Source: Deinococci bacterium
GTDB lineage: Bacteria > Deinococcota > Deinococci > Deinococcales > Trueperaceae
Assembly (NCBI GenBank): GCA_030149325.1
Contig: JASBRS010000003.1
Location: 1-63,710, forward strand
Length of the DNA: 63,710 nucleotides
Direction: 5' to 3'
The notes beneath the pieces were generated by a model. That model saw only the letters and a program-made list of their open reading frames with translations. It did no database searches and was not told the origin of the DNA. Position numbers and translations under genes: made by a program. Position 1 is the first letter of the stretch; each line of letters begins with the position of its first letter. Below are positions 25,985-34,197 of this stretch, piece by piece.

Positions 25985-26599
25985 ATGGAGGTGACGATCC
26001 AGCGGCGAGCCCTCGCCCTGCTCACCGTCCTGACGCTGGCGGCTACGGCGTGGGCCCAGCAGACGCCGAAGACCTACCTGGCCGACGTGGCCACCGACCC
26101 CGCCACCACCGGCGGGCACGCGCGGTTGCTCCACTACCTGTCGCAGGACCTGCCGATCGCGGTGTACGTGCCGCCGGCGCCGACACCCGAGGGCCAGGCC
26201 CAGCGCGCCGCGGTGGTGCGGGCCATCGATGCCTGGCAACAGGCGGCACCGGACGTCCTGCGCTTCCTGGTGGTGGGGCAGCCCTCCGCCGACGCCATCA
26301 CGGTGACCTGGCGCGAGCTCTCCGGCAAGGTCGCCAGCTACCGCTACGCCTACACCGTCCTGCCCAACAACCAGGTGCGCTACCGCGCGACCGAGGTGCT
26401 GCTCGACCCGCGCTTCGACGCCGAGGCCACCTACCGCTACGCCCTGCTCGCCTTCGGGCAGGCCGTGGGCCTGCTCGGTCGCAGCCCCTACCCGGGCGAC
26501 GCCCTCAGCGCCACCCCGGCGGGCAAGATCTCGATGCGCGACGTGGCCACCCTGCGGGCCCTCTACGCGCTCCCCAGCGGGACGGTGCTCCAGCGCTAG
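25985..26599 (+). CDS. Secreted matrixin-like protein lacking the zinc site (pseudopeptidase)
   Basis: 204 residues with a signal peptide (about 1-24, ending AWA). The fold follows M10 metalloproteases: PIAVYVPP, an AIDAWQQA helix, ITVTWREL, then the helix where HExxHxxGxxH should be. Here it reads L155-A-F-G-Q159-A-V-G-L-L-G-R, so the first and second His and the catalytic Glu are gone and the third is Gly or Arg. The tail MRDVATLRALYALPSG matches the matrixin end. ATG 25985 has GGAGGT 8 nt upstream, created by a 15-bp tandem copy of its own start (25970-25984). Probably a binding or structural protein. Confidence 0.8.
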   Translation: MEVTIQRRALALLTVLTLAATAWAQQTPKTYLADVATDPATTGGHARLLHYLSQDLPIAVYVPPAPTPEGQAQRAAVVRAIDAWQQAAPDVLRFLVVGQPSADAITVTWRELSGKVASYRYAYTVLPNNQVRYRATEVLLDPRFDAEATYRYALLAFGQAVGLLGRSPYPGDALSATPAGKISMRDVATLRALYALPSGTVLQR

Positions 26600-26609
26600 G
26601 GCAGCGGGC

Positions 26610-27152
26610 TCAGCCGGCCGGCTCGATCAGGCCGTAGTCGCCGTCGCTGCGAAGGTAGATGACGTTGATCTCGTCGGTATCGGCGTTGCGGAACATGAAG
26701 AAGCTGTGCCCCAGCGCCTCCATCTGCAGGGCCGCGTCCTCGGGCGCCATGGGCCTGAGCACGTGCCGCTTGACGCGCACGATGGCGGGCTCGGTCTCGG
26801 CGGGCTCGGGCGGCGCCGGTTGGGGCTTGTCCTCGCCGCGCTTGGCGATGAAGCGGCCCTTGAACTTCTTGAGCTGCCGCTCGAGCTTGTCGACCACCAG
26901 ATCGATGGCGGCGTAGGTGTCCTGGCCTCGTTCCTCGGCGCGCACGATGCCGTTGGGGACGTTGACCTGCACCTCGACGCGAGCGGGCGCGGCGCTGGCT
27001 GCGCCGCTGCCCTTGACGTCGTAGGACATCACGACGCGGGCGTCGACGATCTGATCGGAGAAACGGTCGAGCTTCTGCAGCTTGTCCTCGGCGTACTGGC
27101 GCATGGAGTCGGTGACGTCGATGTTGCGACCGATGAGCTTGTAGATGTTCAT
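26610..27152 (-). CDS. hpf: Long-form ribosome hibernation promoting factor
   Basis: 180 residues. The N-terminal S30AE domain (1-100: MNIYKLIGRNIDVTDSMRQYAEDKL) binds the decoding centre. After a Pro-rich linker the C-terminal dimerisation domain (about 125-180: VRVKRHVLRPMAPEDAALQMEALGHSFFMFRNADT) makes 100S ribosomes. ATG 27152 has GGGAG upstream and starts at the conserved residue. It converges on the matrixin-like gene with 10 bp between stops. Confidence 0.96.
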   Translation of the reverse strand: MNIYKLIGRNIDVTDSMRQYAEDKLQKLDRFSDQIVDARVVMSYDVKGSGAASAAPARVEVQVNVPNGIVRAEERGQDTYAAIDLVVDKLERQLKKFKGRFIAKRGEDKPQPAPPEPAETEPAIVRVKRHVLRPMAPEDAALQMEALGHSFFMFRNADTDEINVIYLRSDGDYGLIEPAG

Positions 27153-27336
27153 GCTGCTCCCTTCGGGCCCTTCGCCTGAGGTCGCGAGGTCGCCTTGTGG
27201 AGGCCAGTGTAGCACCGCCGATGGGGCCTTCAGGAGGGCGGTACGTCCCCGACCACGACGGCGTTGCGGGCGGCTCGCAGGATGTCGGCTGGCGAGCGGG
27301 GACGCCGACGGGCGCGTGCTAGATTCGAACCACGCC

Positions 27337-27693
27337 ATGAGCGAGCGATGCCAGTCCCACCACGACGTGCGCAACTGTCCGGCCGGCGAGGCCATCGACA
27401 TCCTGCAGGAGAAGTGGATGCTCCACATCGTGCACTCGCTGTTGGCGGGCCCCAAGGGCTTCAACGAGATCGGGCGCGAGGTCGGGGGCTGCAACCCCAC
27501 GACGTTGACGCAGCGTCTGGGGCGGCTCGAGCACCTCGGCCTGGTGGAGAAGACGGTGCACTCGGTGACGCCGCCGCGGTGCAGCTACGACCTCACCAAC
27601 TCCGGCCGGGAGCTCGAGAACGTGATCGCGTCGATCCGTAGCTGGGCCCAGAACCACCTGCCGAACTCGGTGACGGAAGCTGCCGAGCGCTAG
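27337..27693 (+). CDS. HxlR-type winged-helix regulator
   Basis: 118 residues, single wHTH domain: GEAIDILQEKWMLHIVHSLLAGPKGFNEIGREVGGCNPTTLTQRLGRLEHLGLVEK. The conserved N-terminal Cys of HxlR proteins is present (C14 in NCPAG), and C5 with two histidines (CQSHH) sits just before it, which might make a redox or metal sensor. ATG 27337 follows TAGATT (27320-27325) by 11 nt. No obvious target enzyme lies next to it; hpf is divergent. Confidence 0.88.
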   Translation: MSERCQSHHDVRNCPAGEAIDILQEKWMLHIVHSLLAGPKGFNEIGREVGGCNPTTLTQRLGRLEHLGLVEKTVHSVTPPRCSYDLTNSGRELENVIASIRSWAQNHLPNSVTEAAER

Positions 27694-27722
27694 CCCCACC
27701 TGATCCACGGATGATGCATTTC

Positions 27723-27743
27723 GGTGCCGCGATCCGCGGCACC
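27723..27743. terminator. 9-bp hairpin between convergent genes
   Basis: GGTGCCGCG (27723-27731) and CGCGGCACC (27735-27743) with a 3-nt loop lie between the HxlR stop and the stop of the pseudo-receiver gene on the other strand. The symmetrical stem could end both transcripts, though T-runs are poor. Confidence 0.5.
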
Positions 27744-27761
27744 GTGGTCGTTGTGACCCCC

Positions 27762-28655
27762 TCAGCGACGGCGGCGGCCGAACAACCCGCGCGGCGTGCT
27801 CTCGAGCTCGGCCTTGGCCTCCTCCAGCGCCGCCAGCAACGCCTTGTTGCGCCGCTCCAGGTCGCGGATGCGGCTCTCCGCGTCGGCCGTGGGGGCGGCC
27901 TCCGTGGCGGCCTTCTCGGGGGTGGCCTTCTCGGGGGTGGCCCTCTCGGGGGTGGCCTTCGCGGCGGCCCCGTCGGGGCCCGGCGCACCCGCGGCAGCGG
28001 CGACCGGCGCCTGCGGCGAGGCAGGTTCCTTGCCCCGAACGATGCCTTCGGGGCCGCCGTCCCGTCCGCTCGCGCCCGCCTCGGCGCGCGCCAGGCGGCG
28101 CTTGAGCGAAGCCACCTCGCGGCGTAGCTCCTCGTTCTCCTGGTAGAGCGTGGCCGTCATGGCATCGGAGGGCGCGCCGTCGGGCGAGCCGGCCTCGAGC
28201 TCGACCAGCGCCTCCTCCAGGATGACGGTGTTCTTCATCGAGGTACGGGGCGGGGCCTGCGGCCTGTCCCAGCGCCGCAGCAGGTCGCGCGTGCGCTCGC
28301 GCAGGTTCTTGTCGCCGAGCGGCTTGGGCAGGTAGAGATCGGCGTGCACGGCGCGGGCGACGTCCTTGAGGTCGGTGGAGGTGCCGGCGCGGGTGGTGGC
28401 CTGGGAGGTGAGGATGACCGGGACGCCCGAGAGCCGGCTGACGCTCTTGAGCTTGCGGCACACCACATCGCCGCCGATGTCGGGCAGCCCGATCTCCATG
28501 AGCACCAGGTGCAGGGTGTTCTCCTTGAGGAACTCGAGCGCCTCGCGGCCGGTGCCCGCGTTGACGATGCGGTAGCCGTCTTCGGCGAGCAACATGTCGA
28601 CGAGCTGGCGCTGGAGCGGGTCGCGGTCCACCAGGAGGATGGTTCGGTCGGCCAT
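27762..28655 (-). CDS. Pseudo-receiver protein with coiled-coil C-terminus
   Basis: 297 residues. CheY-like receiver at 1-120: ILLVDRDP, then LVLMEIGLPDIGG in which the phosphoacceptor Asp is Glu (E54), with Thr83 and Lys111 kept. One residue of the acidic pair is Arg11. After it come a Met/Glu-rich helix, two coiled-coil stretches (about 165-190 and 250-280) and between them three 15-bp repeats encoding ATPEKATPER-type motifs. The tail ends GLFGRRRR. There is no DNA-binding domain or partner kinase. ATG 28655 has GGGGGAG upstream. Possibly a constitutively 'on' scaffold. Confidence 0.85.
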   Translation of the reverse strand: MADRTILLVDRDPLQRQLVDMLLAEDGYRIVNAGTGREALEFLKENTLHLVLMEIGLPDIGGDVVCRKLKSVSRLSGVPVILTSQATTRAGTSTDLKDVARAVHADLYLPKPLGDKNLRERTRDLLRRWDRPQAPPRTSMKNTVILEEALVELEAGSPDGAPSDAMTATLYQENEELRREVASLKRRLARAEAGASGRDGGPEGIVRGKEPASPQAPVAAAAGAPGPDGAAAKATPERATPEKATPEKAATEAAPTADAESRIRDLERRNKALLAALEEAKAELESTPRGLFGRRRR

Positions 28656-28701
28656 AGGCTCCCCCGACGATAGCACGAGGGTGCGCGGTACCATGACCCG
28701 C

Positions 28702-29454
28702 ATGGCGTGGAGAGGGCTCGTCCTGGGGCTGGTTGCGGGCGTCTTCGGGGGGATCGGCGGCCTCGGTGGCGGCGTCGTGATGGTACCGCTCCTGGGCGCG
28801 TGGTTGCACCTGCCGCAGCATCGGGCGCACGGCACCAGCCTCGCCGCGGTCGTGCTGACGGGCGTGGTGGGGGTGGTCCCGTACGCGTTGGGCGGCGCGG
28901 TGGCGGTGCGCCTGGCGTTGGCGCTGGCCGGCGCCTCGGTCGTGGGATCGTCGCTGGCGGCGGGCTTCAGCCCGCGCGTGCCGGCGCCCGCGCTCAGGCG
29001 GGTGTTCGGCGGGCTGGTCATCGTCACCGGCGCCAGCCTGCCGTTCGATGCGTTGGTGCCCGCCCACGCCATCTCCGGGGCCTGGGTGCTGCCCGCGGGG
29101 CTGATCGCCGGGCTCGTGGCCGGTGCGGTGGCGGGGCTCCTGGGTGTGGGCGGCGGCTCGGTGATGGTGCCGATGCTGGTCCTGCTGTACGGCTTCGGGC
29201 AGCACCTCGCCCAGGGCACGAGCCTGGCGGTGATGATCCCGGCGGCGCTGGCGGGGACCGTGCAGCACGCCCGTCACGGGCACATCGAGACGAGGGTGGC
29301 GCCGTGGCTGGCCCTCGGCGTGGCGGTCGGGGCCTACGCCGGGGGGCGGGCAGCGCTGGCGCTGCCCAACGGCACCCTGCGCTGGGTGTTCGCGGTGTTG
29401 CTGGTGGGAACGGGACTCCGCTACCTGATCGGCCGCCGCAAGCCGGCCGTGTGA
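28702..29454 (+). CDS. TauE/SafE family permease
   Basis: 250 residues with about eight hydrophobic segments in two halves, each opening with the glycine-rich signature (GGIGGLGGGVVMVPLL and GLLGVGGGSVMVPMLV). Family members export or import small organic anions such as sulfoacetate or sulfite. The substrate here is unknown. ATG 28702 lies 7 nt after TACCAT (28689-28694); the earlier ATG 28693 falls inside that box. Confidence 0.9.
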   Translation: MAWRGLVLGLVAGVFGGIGGLGGGVVMVPLLGAWLHLPQHRAHGTSLAAVVLTGVVGVVPYALGGAVAVRLALALAGASVVGSSLAAGFSPRVPAPALRRVFGGLVIVTGASLPFDALVPAHAISGAWVLPAGLIAGLVAGAVAGLLGVGGGSVMVPMLVLLYGFGQHLAQGTSLAVMIPAALAGTVQHARHGHIETRVAPWLALGVAVGAYAGGRAALALPNGTLRWVFAVLLVGTGLRYLIGRRKPAV

Positions 29455-29505
29455 GGTCCCGAGTGGCCCGGGGCCGCTCCGGCCCTCGGGCGTCGGGCGG
29501 GGGGG

Positions 29506-29751
29506 TTAGGCGTCCGCCTGGGACATCGGCAGGTTGGCGACGAACACCATGCGGTCGCCGTGCTGCTCGAGCTTCACGTCGTAGTCGGACTCGGCGGCCG
29601 GGAAGTACTTGACGATCACGCCCATCAGCTCCTGCTTGAGCTGCTCCATGCGGCCCGGCGAGAGCTTGGCGCGGTCGTAGGAGAGCACCAGCTTGAGCCG
29701 CTCCTTGACGTGGTCCTTGCTGCGCTTGCGACCGAACAGGCCGAACATCAA
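29506..29751 (-). CDS. minE: Cell division topological specificity factor MinE
   Basis: 81 residues. It stimulates the MinD ATPase and drives pole-to-pole or standing patterns. The N-terminal amphipathic membrane segment (MMFGLFGR) precedes the contact helix (KERLKLVLSYDRAKLSPGRMEQLKQEL) and the beta dimer domain. Its ATG overlaps the minD stop (ATGA), so the two are translationally coupled. Confidence 0.95.
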   Translation of the reverse strand: MMFGLFGRKRSKDHVKERLKLVLSYDRAKLSPGRMEQLKQELMGVIVKYFPAAESDYDVKLEQHGDRMVFVANLPMSQADA

Positions 29752-30557
29752 CTGCCTCCAAACAGCCGCCGCAACCCTGTCAGGAACCCGGACGACGCCT
29801 GCAGCGAGGCGTAGGGGACGTCCTCGCCGCGCAGCCTCTTGGCGATGTCGCGGAAGGCGCCGCCGGCGCCGTTGCGGCTGCTCTCGTCGAGGGCGGCAGG
29901 GCTGCCCACGTTGGTCGAGACCAGGATGCGTTCGTCCTCCGGCACGATGCCGATCAGCTTCACGCCGAGGATGTCGAGCACGTCCTCGACCTCGAGCATG
30001 TCGCCGCGCTTGACCATCTCGGGCCGGATGCGGTTGACGACCAGGCGCACCTCCTGGATCTCGCGCGCCTCGAGCAGGCCGATGATGCGGTCGGCGTCGC
30101 GGACGCTGGAGACCTCGGGGTTGACCACCACCAGGGCCCCCTCAGCGGCGCTGGCCGCGGTCTGGAAGCCGGACTCGATGCCGGCGGGGCTGTCGATGAG
30201 GACGCGGTCGAAGCCCTCCTCGTCGACGAGGAGGCGGACCGTCTCCTTCATGCGCGCCTCGGACAGCGCGCTCTTGTCCTTGGTCTGGGAGGCGGGGAGC
30301 AGGTGGAGGGTCTCCACGCGCTTGTCGCGCACCAGCGCCTGCCGGAGCTTGCAGCGCCCCTCGAAGACGTCGATCAGGTCGAACACCACGCGCCCCTCGA
30401 GCCCCATCACCACGTCCAGGTTGCGCAGGCCCACGTCGGTGTCGATGACACAGACCTTCTCCCCCTGCCGTGCCAGCGCGGCCCCCACGTTGGCCGTGGT
30501 GGTCGTCTTGCCGACCCCGCCCTTGCCGGACGTCACGACGATGGCTCTTGCGTTCAC
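29748..30557 (-). CDS. minD: Septum site-determining ATPase MinD
   Basis: 269-residue deviant Walker-A ATPase: VVTSGKGGVGKTTTTANVG, switch I VIDTDVGLRNLD and DSPAGIE. The C-terminal amphipathic membrane-targeting helix is present (FLTGLRRLFGG). GTG 30557 is chosen because GAGGAGG lies just upstream and the protein family starts there. MinC is not next to it: pcrA lies upstream on the same strand and TauE is convergent downstream. Confidence 0.97.
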   Translation of the reverse strand: MNARAIVVTSGKGGVGKTTTTANVGAALARQGEKVCVIDTDVGLRNLDVVMGLEGRVVFDLIDVFEGRCKLRQALVRDKRVETLHLLPASQTKDKSALSEARMKETVRLLVDEEGFDRVLIDSPAGIESGFQTAASAAEGALVVVNPEVSSVRDADRIIGLLEAREIQEVRLVVNRIRPEMVKRGDMLEVEDVLDILGVKLIGIVPEDERILVSTNVGSPAALDESSRNGAGGAFRDIAKRLRGEDVPYASLQASSGFLTGLRRLFGGS

Positions 30558-30717
30558 AGTCTCGGTTCCTCCTCGGCACACGCCCCAGCCGGGCGCAGGT
30601 ACGTCGTGATGGACGACGGGCTTGGAGAACTATACCACCGGCAGGAGGGCCCCTCGCCGCTCGTGAAGGCGCCCGCCGCGGCAACGAGAACGGCCCGCAG
30701 GCGCGTTCAGGCGGCGC

Positions 30718-32967
30718 TCAGGCGGCGCTCAGGTTGGCGTACTTGACGAGCAGTCGCTTGGCGCCCGCGGTATCGAAGACCACCGTGACCTCGGCCCGCG
30801 CCCCCTCGCCGCTGATGCCGACCACGGTGCCAAGCCCGAACTTGGGGTGGCGCACCTTCTCGCCGCCACGGTACGCGGCCGCCGGACGCCCTGCCGCACC
30901 GCCGGCCGAGGCGGCGGGTGCGGCTCCCGTCGGCGGGCGCCAGCGTGACGCCCGCTGCCTGGCCAGGTGCCGGGGATCCCCGAGGTCCTGCCCGAAGACG
31001 TCGACCTCGCGCAGCAGCGCGCTCGGGATGTCCTCGAGGAAGCGGCTGGGCCGCGCCATCTCGGTGCGTCCGAAGGTCATGCGCGCCTCGCAGTGCACCA
31101 ACGTCAACGCCTCCTGGGCGCGGGTGATGCCGACGTAGAGCAGGCGCCGCTCCTCCTCGATCTCCTGCAGGCTGCCGGTCGACGAGCGGTGCGGCAGCAG
31201 GTTCTCCTCCATGCCCACCAGGAACACGGCCGGGAACTCGAGCCCCTTGGCGTTGTGCAGCGTCATCAGCGTGACCGCGTCGTCGTCGACGTCGCCGTTG
31301 ACGGCCTCCACCGCCAGGTCGTCGACGCTCGCCATCAGGGCAGCCTCGTCGAGGAACTCGGCGATCGAGCCGCCCGCCTCCTCCTGCCACTCGGCGACGG
31401 CGTTGAGCAGCTCCTCGAGATTCTCCAGGCGCCCCTGGGCGTCGAAGCTCCCCTCCTCCTTGAGCGAGCGCATGAGCCCCGACTGGTCCATCACCGCTTT
31501 CAGGAAGTTGGCGGCGGGCAGCTCCTCGGCCTCGCGCGCGAGGTCGGCCATCAGCTCCAGGAAGTCCTGGACGCGCTTGACGGCGGGCGTGCCGGGGAGC
31601 ACCTGGTCGACGTGCTTGAGAGCCTCGGAGAAGGGGACGCGCCGGCGCGCCGCCCAGGCCAGCAGCTTCTCCTCGGAGGTCTTGCCGATGCCGCGCTTGG
31701 GGCGGTTCAAGATGCGACGCCAGGAGACGTCGTCGGAGGGGTTGAGGGCGGCGCGGGCGTAGCTCAGCACGTCCTTGACCTCCCGGCGCTCGTAGAAGCC
31801 CACCCCGCCGACGATGCGCGCTTCGAGGCCGGCGCGCCGCAGCGCCTCCTCCAGCACCCGCGATTGCGCGTTGGTGCGGTAGAGGATGGCGACGTCGCCG
31901 AGCCGCAGCCCGTTCTCGGCCTGCAGGCGCTCGATCGAGCGGGCCACGAAGTCGGCCTCGGCGCGATGGTCGGCCGCGCGGTAGAGGGCCACCTTGGGGC
32001 CCGCGCCCTTGACCGGTCGCAGGTCCTTCTCCAAGCGGCCCTGGTTGTGCAGGATGACGGCGTTGGCGACGTCGAGCACGCTGCCCACCGAGCGGTAGTT
32101 GAGCTCGAGGCGGTAGACGGCGGCGTCGTCGTAGTCCTGCTGGAAATCGAGGATGTTGCGCACGTCGGCGCCGCGGAAGGCGTAGATGCTCTGGTCGGGA
32201 TCGCCGACCACCATCAGGTTGCGGTAGGTGTCGGCCAGCAGGTGGGTGAGCCGGTACTGCGCCTGGTTGGTGTCCTGGTACTCGTCGACGTGGATGAACA
32301 CGGCGCGCTGCTGCACGCGCTCGAGCACGTCGGGGTGGTCCTCGAAGAGCTGGACGGTGCGCCCCAGGATGTCGTTGAAGTCGACGGCGTTGGCGCGCTC
32401 CAGGCGCTCCTGGTAGCGCCGGTAGACCTCCACCGCCAGCTCCAGGTCGACGCCGGCCACCACCCGCCCGAACGCCTGCTCGCCCTCCTCGGCGAGGCCG
32501 GAGGGGGACCACAGGTGCGACTTGGCGCGGTCGATGACGCTGCGCAGCGCACGAGGGTTGGCCTCCTGCAGCCCCTGCACCTGCTGCATCAGCTCCTTGA
32601 GCAGGTCGAGCTGGTCGCCGTCGTCGTAGATGGCGAAGCCGGGCTGCAGGCCGATGCGCTCGCCGTAGCTGCGCAGCACCCGCAGGCAGGCGGAGTGGAA
32701 GGTCGACACCCACAGGTCCCGAGCCGGGTCGCCGATGAGGCTGTGGACGCGCTCCTTGAGCTCGCCGGCCGCCTTGTTGGTGAAGGTCACCGCCAGGATC
32801 TGCTGCGGGTAGACGCCGTGCTCCTGCATGAGGTAGGCGATGCGGTGCACCACCGTGCGCGTCTTGCCGGAGCCGGCCCCCGCCAGGACCAGCGCGGGGC
32901 CCTGGAAGTGGCGTACGGCGGCACGTTGTTCGTCGTTCAGGGGAGCGAGGAGTTCATGATCCGGCAC
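30718..32967 (-). CDS. pcrA: UvrD/PcrA-type superfamily I DNA helicase
   Basis: 749 residues, 3'-5' helicase for repair and replication restart. Motif I AGAGSGKT (29-36), Ia TFTNKAA, II VDEYQDTN, III VVGDPDQSIYAFRGAD, IV, V TLMTLHNAKGLEF and VI LLYVGITRA are all intact. The C-terminal 40 residues form the Tudor-like domain that contacts RNA polymerase in UvrD/PcrA. GTG 32967 lies 8 nt after TAAGAT (32976-32981, minus strand). The stop region carries an 11-bp tandem duplication (about 30711-30732). Confidence 0.97.
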   Translation of the reverse strand: MPDHELLAPLNDEQRAAVRHFQGPALVLAGAGSGKTRTVVHRIAYLMQEHGVYPQQILAVTFTNKAAGELKERVHSLIGDPARDLWVSTFHSACLRVLRSYGERIGLQPGFAIYDDGDQLDLLKELMQQVQGLQEANPRALRSVIDRAKSHLWSPSGLAEEGEQAFGRVVAGVDLELAVEVYRRYQERLERANAVDFNDILGRTVQLFEDHPDVLERVQQRAVFIHVDEYQDTNQAQYRLTHLLADTYRNLMVVGDPDQSIYAFRGADVRNILDFQQDYDDAAVYRLELNYRSVGSVLDVANAVILHNQGRLEKDLRPVKGAGPKVALYRAADHRAEADFVARSIERLQAENGLRLGDVAILYRTNAQSRVLEEALRRAGLEARIVGGVGFYERREVKDVLSYARAALNPSDDVSWRRILNRPKRGIGKTSEEKLLAWAARRRVPFSEALKHVDQVLPGTPAVKRVQDFLELMADLAREAEELPAANFLKAVMDQSGLMRSLKEEGSFDAQGRLENLEELLNAVAEWQEEAGGSIAEFLDEAALMASVDDLAVEAVNGDVDDDAVTLMTLHNAKGLEFPAVFLVGMEENLLPHRSSTGSLQEIEEERRLLYVGITRAQEALTLVHCEARMTFGRTEMARPSRFLEDIPSALLREVDVFGQDLGDPRHLARQRASRWRPPTGAAPAASAGGAAGRPAAAYRGGEKVRHPKFGLGTVVGISGEGARAEVTVVFDTAGAKRLLVKYANLSAA

Positions 32968-32975
32968 AGCGTGTC

Positions 32976-33028
32976 ATCTTACCGCGGAGCTCGCGGCGCC
33001 CCCGACGCCGGGGAGCGCAAGGTACGCT
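32976..33028. promoter_or_regulatory. Divergent promoter pair, pcrA / HAD phosphatase
   Basis: Minus-strand TAAGAT (32976-32981) and plus-strand TACGCT (33023-33028) face outward, 41 bp apart, in a 67-bp gap between start codons. Both genes should yield leaderless or nearly leaderless mRNAs. Confidence 0.6.
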
Positions 33029-33034
33029 GGGGCC

Positions 33035-33706
33035 GTGGTACGCGCGCTCTGCTTCGATCTCGATGGGACCCTGGGGGGCTACGCCGGCGGCTTCGGATCG
33101 TTCCTGGCCTGGCTGCGGCAGGAGGTGGCGCCGGACGGCGAGCCCGGGCGCTTCGTCGAGGTGATGCAGGAGGAGCTGCGTCGCGACGGTCCGGTGACGC
33201 TGGAGACGGCTCTGAAGCGCACCCTGCTCCGCCTCGGGCAGCGGCCGCCCCTCGACCTGGGCGCTACCGCCCGCGCCTTCGTGCGCGCCTACGCCGAGGA
33301 CGTGCGGCCGGCTCCGGGCGCCGCCGAGCTGCTCGCGCGGCTGCGCGGCGCCGGCGTTCCGCTGGCACTGGTGAGCAACGGGCCGGCCGACATGCAGCGC
33401 TCGGCGCTGCGCGCCCTCGGCTTCGAGGGACTGTTCGACGCCGTGCTGGTCTCCGGCGATCCCGAGGTGGGCGCGCGCAAGCCCGCGGCACGCATCTTCT
33501 CGCTCGCCTGCTCGGGGCTGGCGGCGCTGCCCGGCGAGACGCTGATGGTCGGCGACTCGCCGGCGAGCGACGTGCAGGGCGCGCGCGGTTACGGCATGCA
33601 GGCGGTCCTGCTGGGCCCGCAGGCCGAGGGGGAGCGGTTGGGGGTGCCGGCGGTCGCCGACGTTCCGGAGCTCGACGCGCTGTTGCGCCGGCGTTTCGGC
33701 CTGTAA
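33035..33706 (+). CDS. HAD-superfamily hydrolase
   Basis: 223 residues, Rossmann-fold phosphatase. Motif I FDLDGTLGG with both catalytic Asp residues, motif II LVSNGPAD, motif III Lys in GARKPAARIF, and motif IV MVGDSPASDVQGARGYGM. The helical cap (about 20-95) is the C1 type seen in phosphoglycolate phosphatase-like and haloacid-dehalogenase-like enzymes. Substrate unknown. GTG 33035 lies 6 nt after TACGCT. Confidence 0.9.
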   Translation: MVRALCFDLDGTLGGYAGGFGSFLAWLRQEVAPDGEPGRFVEVMQEELRRDGPVTLETALKRTLLRLGQRPPLDLGATARAFVRAYAEDVRPAPGAAELLARLRGAGVPLALVSNGPADMQRSALRALGFEGLFDAVLVSGDPEVGARKPAARIFSLACSGLAALPGETLMVGDSPASDVQGARGYGMQAVLLGPQAEGERLGVPAVADVPELDALLRRRFGL

Positions 33707-33744
33707 CGGACCGCGGGCGGCCGTCGGTGCCGTAGACTAGGGGC

Positions 33745-34143
33745 ATGAACGAGAAGGACGCGGCATTCTATCGGGCCTGGGCGAGCCTGCTCCAATGGAT
33801 GCGGGACTACGCTGCGGAGAAGACGGGCGCGACGTTCGTGAAGGAAGCCGACTTCCCCGACTACATCTACCGCATGGAGCGTCCCTACGACCTCCCCACC
33901 ACGGTGATGTCGGCCAGCCTCTCCGGCGCCAGCGGTAAGCCGGTGCTGCTCGTGAACGCCAGCCCGCGCAAGGCGGTGTTCAAGGAGGTGGTGCTCCACC
34001 CCTTCGAGTCGCACACCTACCGCAAGCTGAAGCTCGCGGACGACGGCGAGAACCTCGCCGAGGGCAAGCGCGTGTTCACCAGGGCGATGCTCTACCACCT
34101 GGCCGACGAGCTGTACGGCGTCGGCGAGGCCGCTCCGGCCTGA
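33745..34143 (+). CDS. Conserved protein of unknown function
   Basis: 132 residues, family not recognised. Soluble alpha/beta protein, no signal peptide. It has a helical start (FYRAWASLLQWMRDYA), an aromatic-rich strand region (DFPDYIYRMERPYDLPTTV) and conserved-looking charged tail helices. ATG 33745 is 6 nt after TAGACT (33733-33738), which supports expression. A strong hairpin follows at 34169. Confidence 0.75.
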   Translation: MNEKDAAFYRAWASLLQWMRDYAAEKTGATFVKEADFPDYIYRMERPYDLPTTVMSASLSGASGKPVLLVNASPRKAVFKEVVLHPFESHTYRKLKLADDGENLAEGKRVFTRAMLYHLADELYGVGEAAPA

Positions 34144-34168
34144 TCCGACCCTCCCGATGGCTCCCTAC

Positions 34169-34197
34169 GAGGGCGGCGCCTAGCTGGCGCCGCCCTC
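34169..34197. terminator. 12-bp hairpin between convergent genes
   Basis: A perfect 12-bp stem (34169-34180 with 34186-34197) closes a 5-nt loop. The minus-strand stop codon TAG of the oxidoreductase gene (34180-34182) lies at the loop. It can serve as a bidirectional terminator for the unknown gene at 33745 and the mnmD-oxidoreductase pair. Confidence 0.7.

Noticed and set aside
27900-27960. Repeats in the pseudo-receiver gene as a CRISPR or mobile-element remnant
   Set aside because: They are 15-bp in-frame repeats without spacers, encoding ATPEK-type residues; ordinary low-complexity linker.
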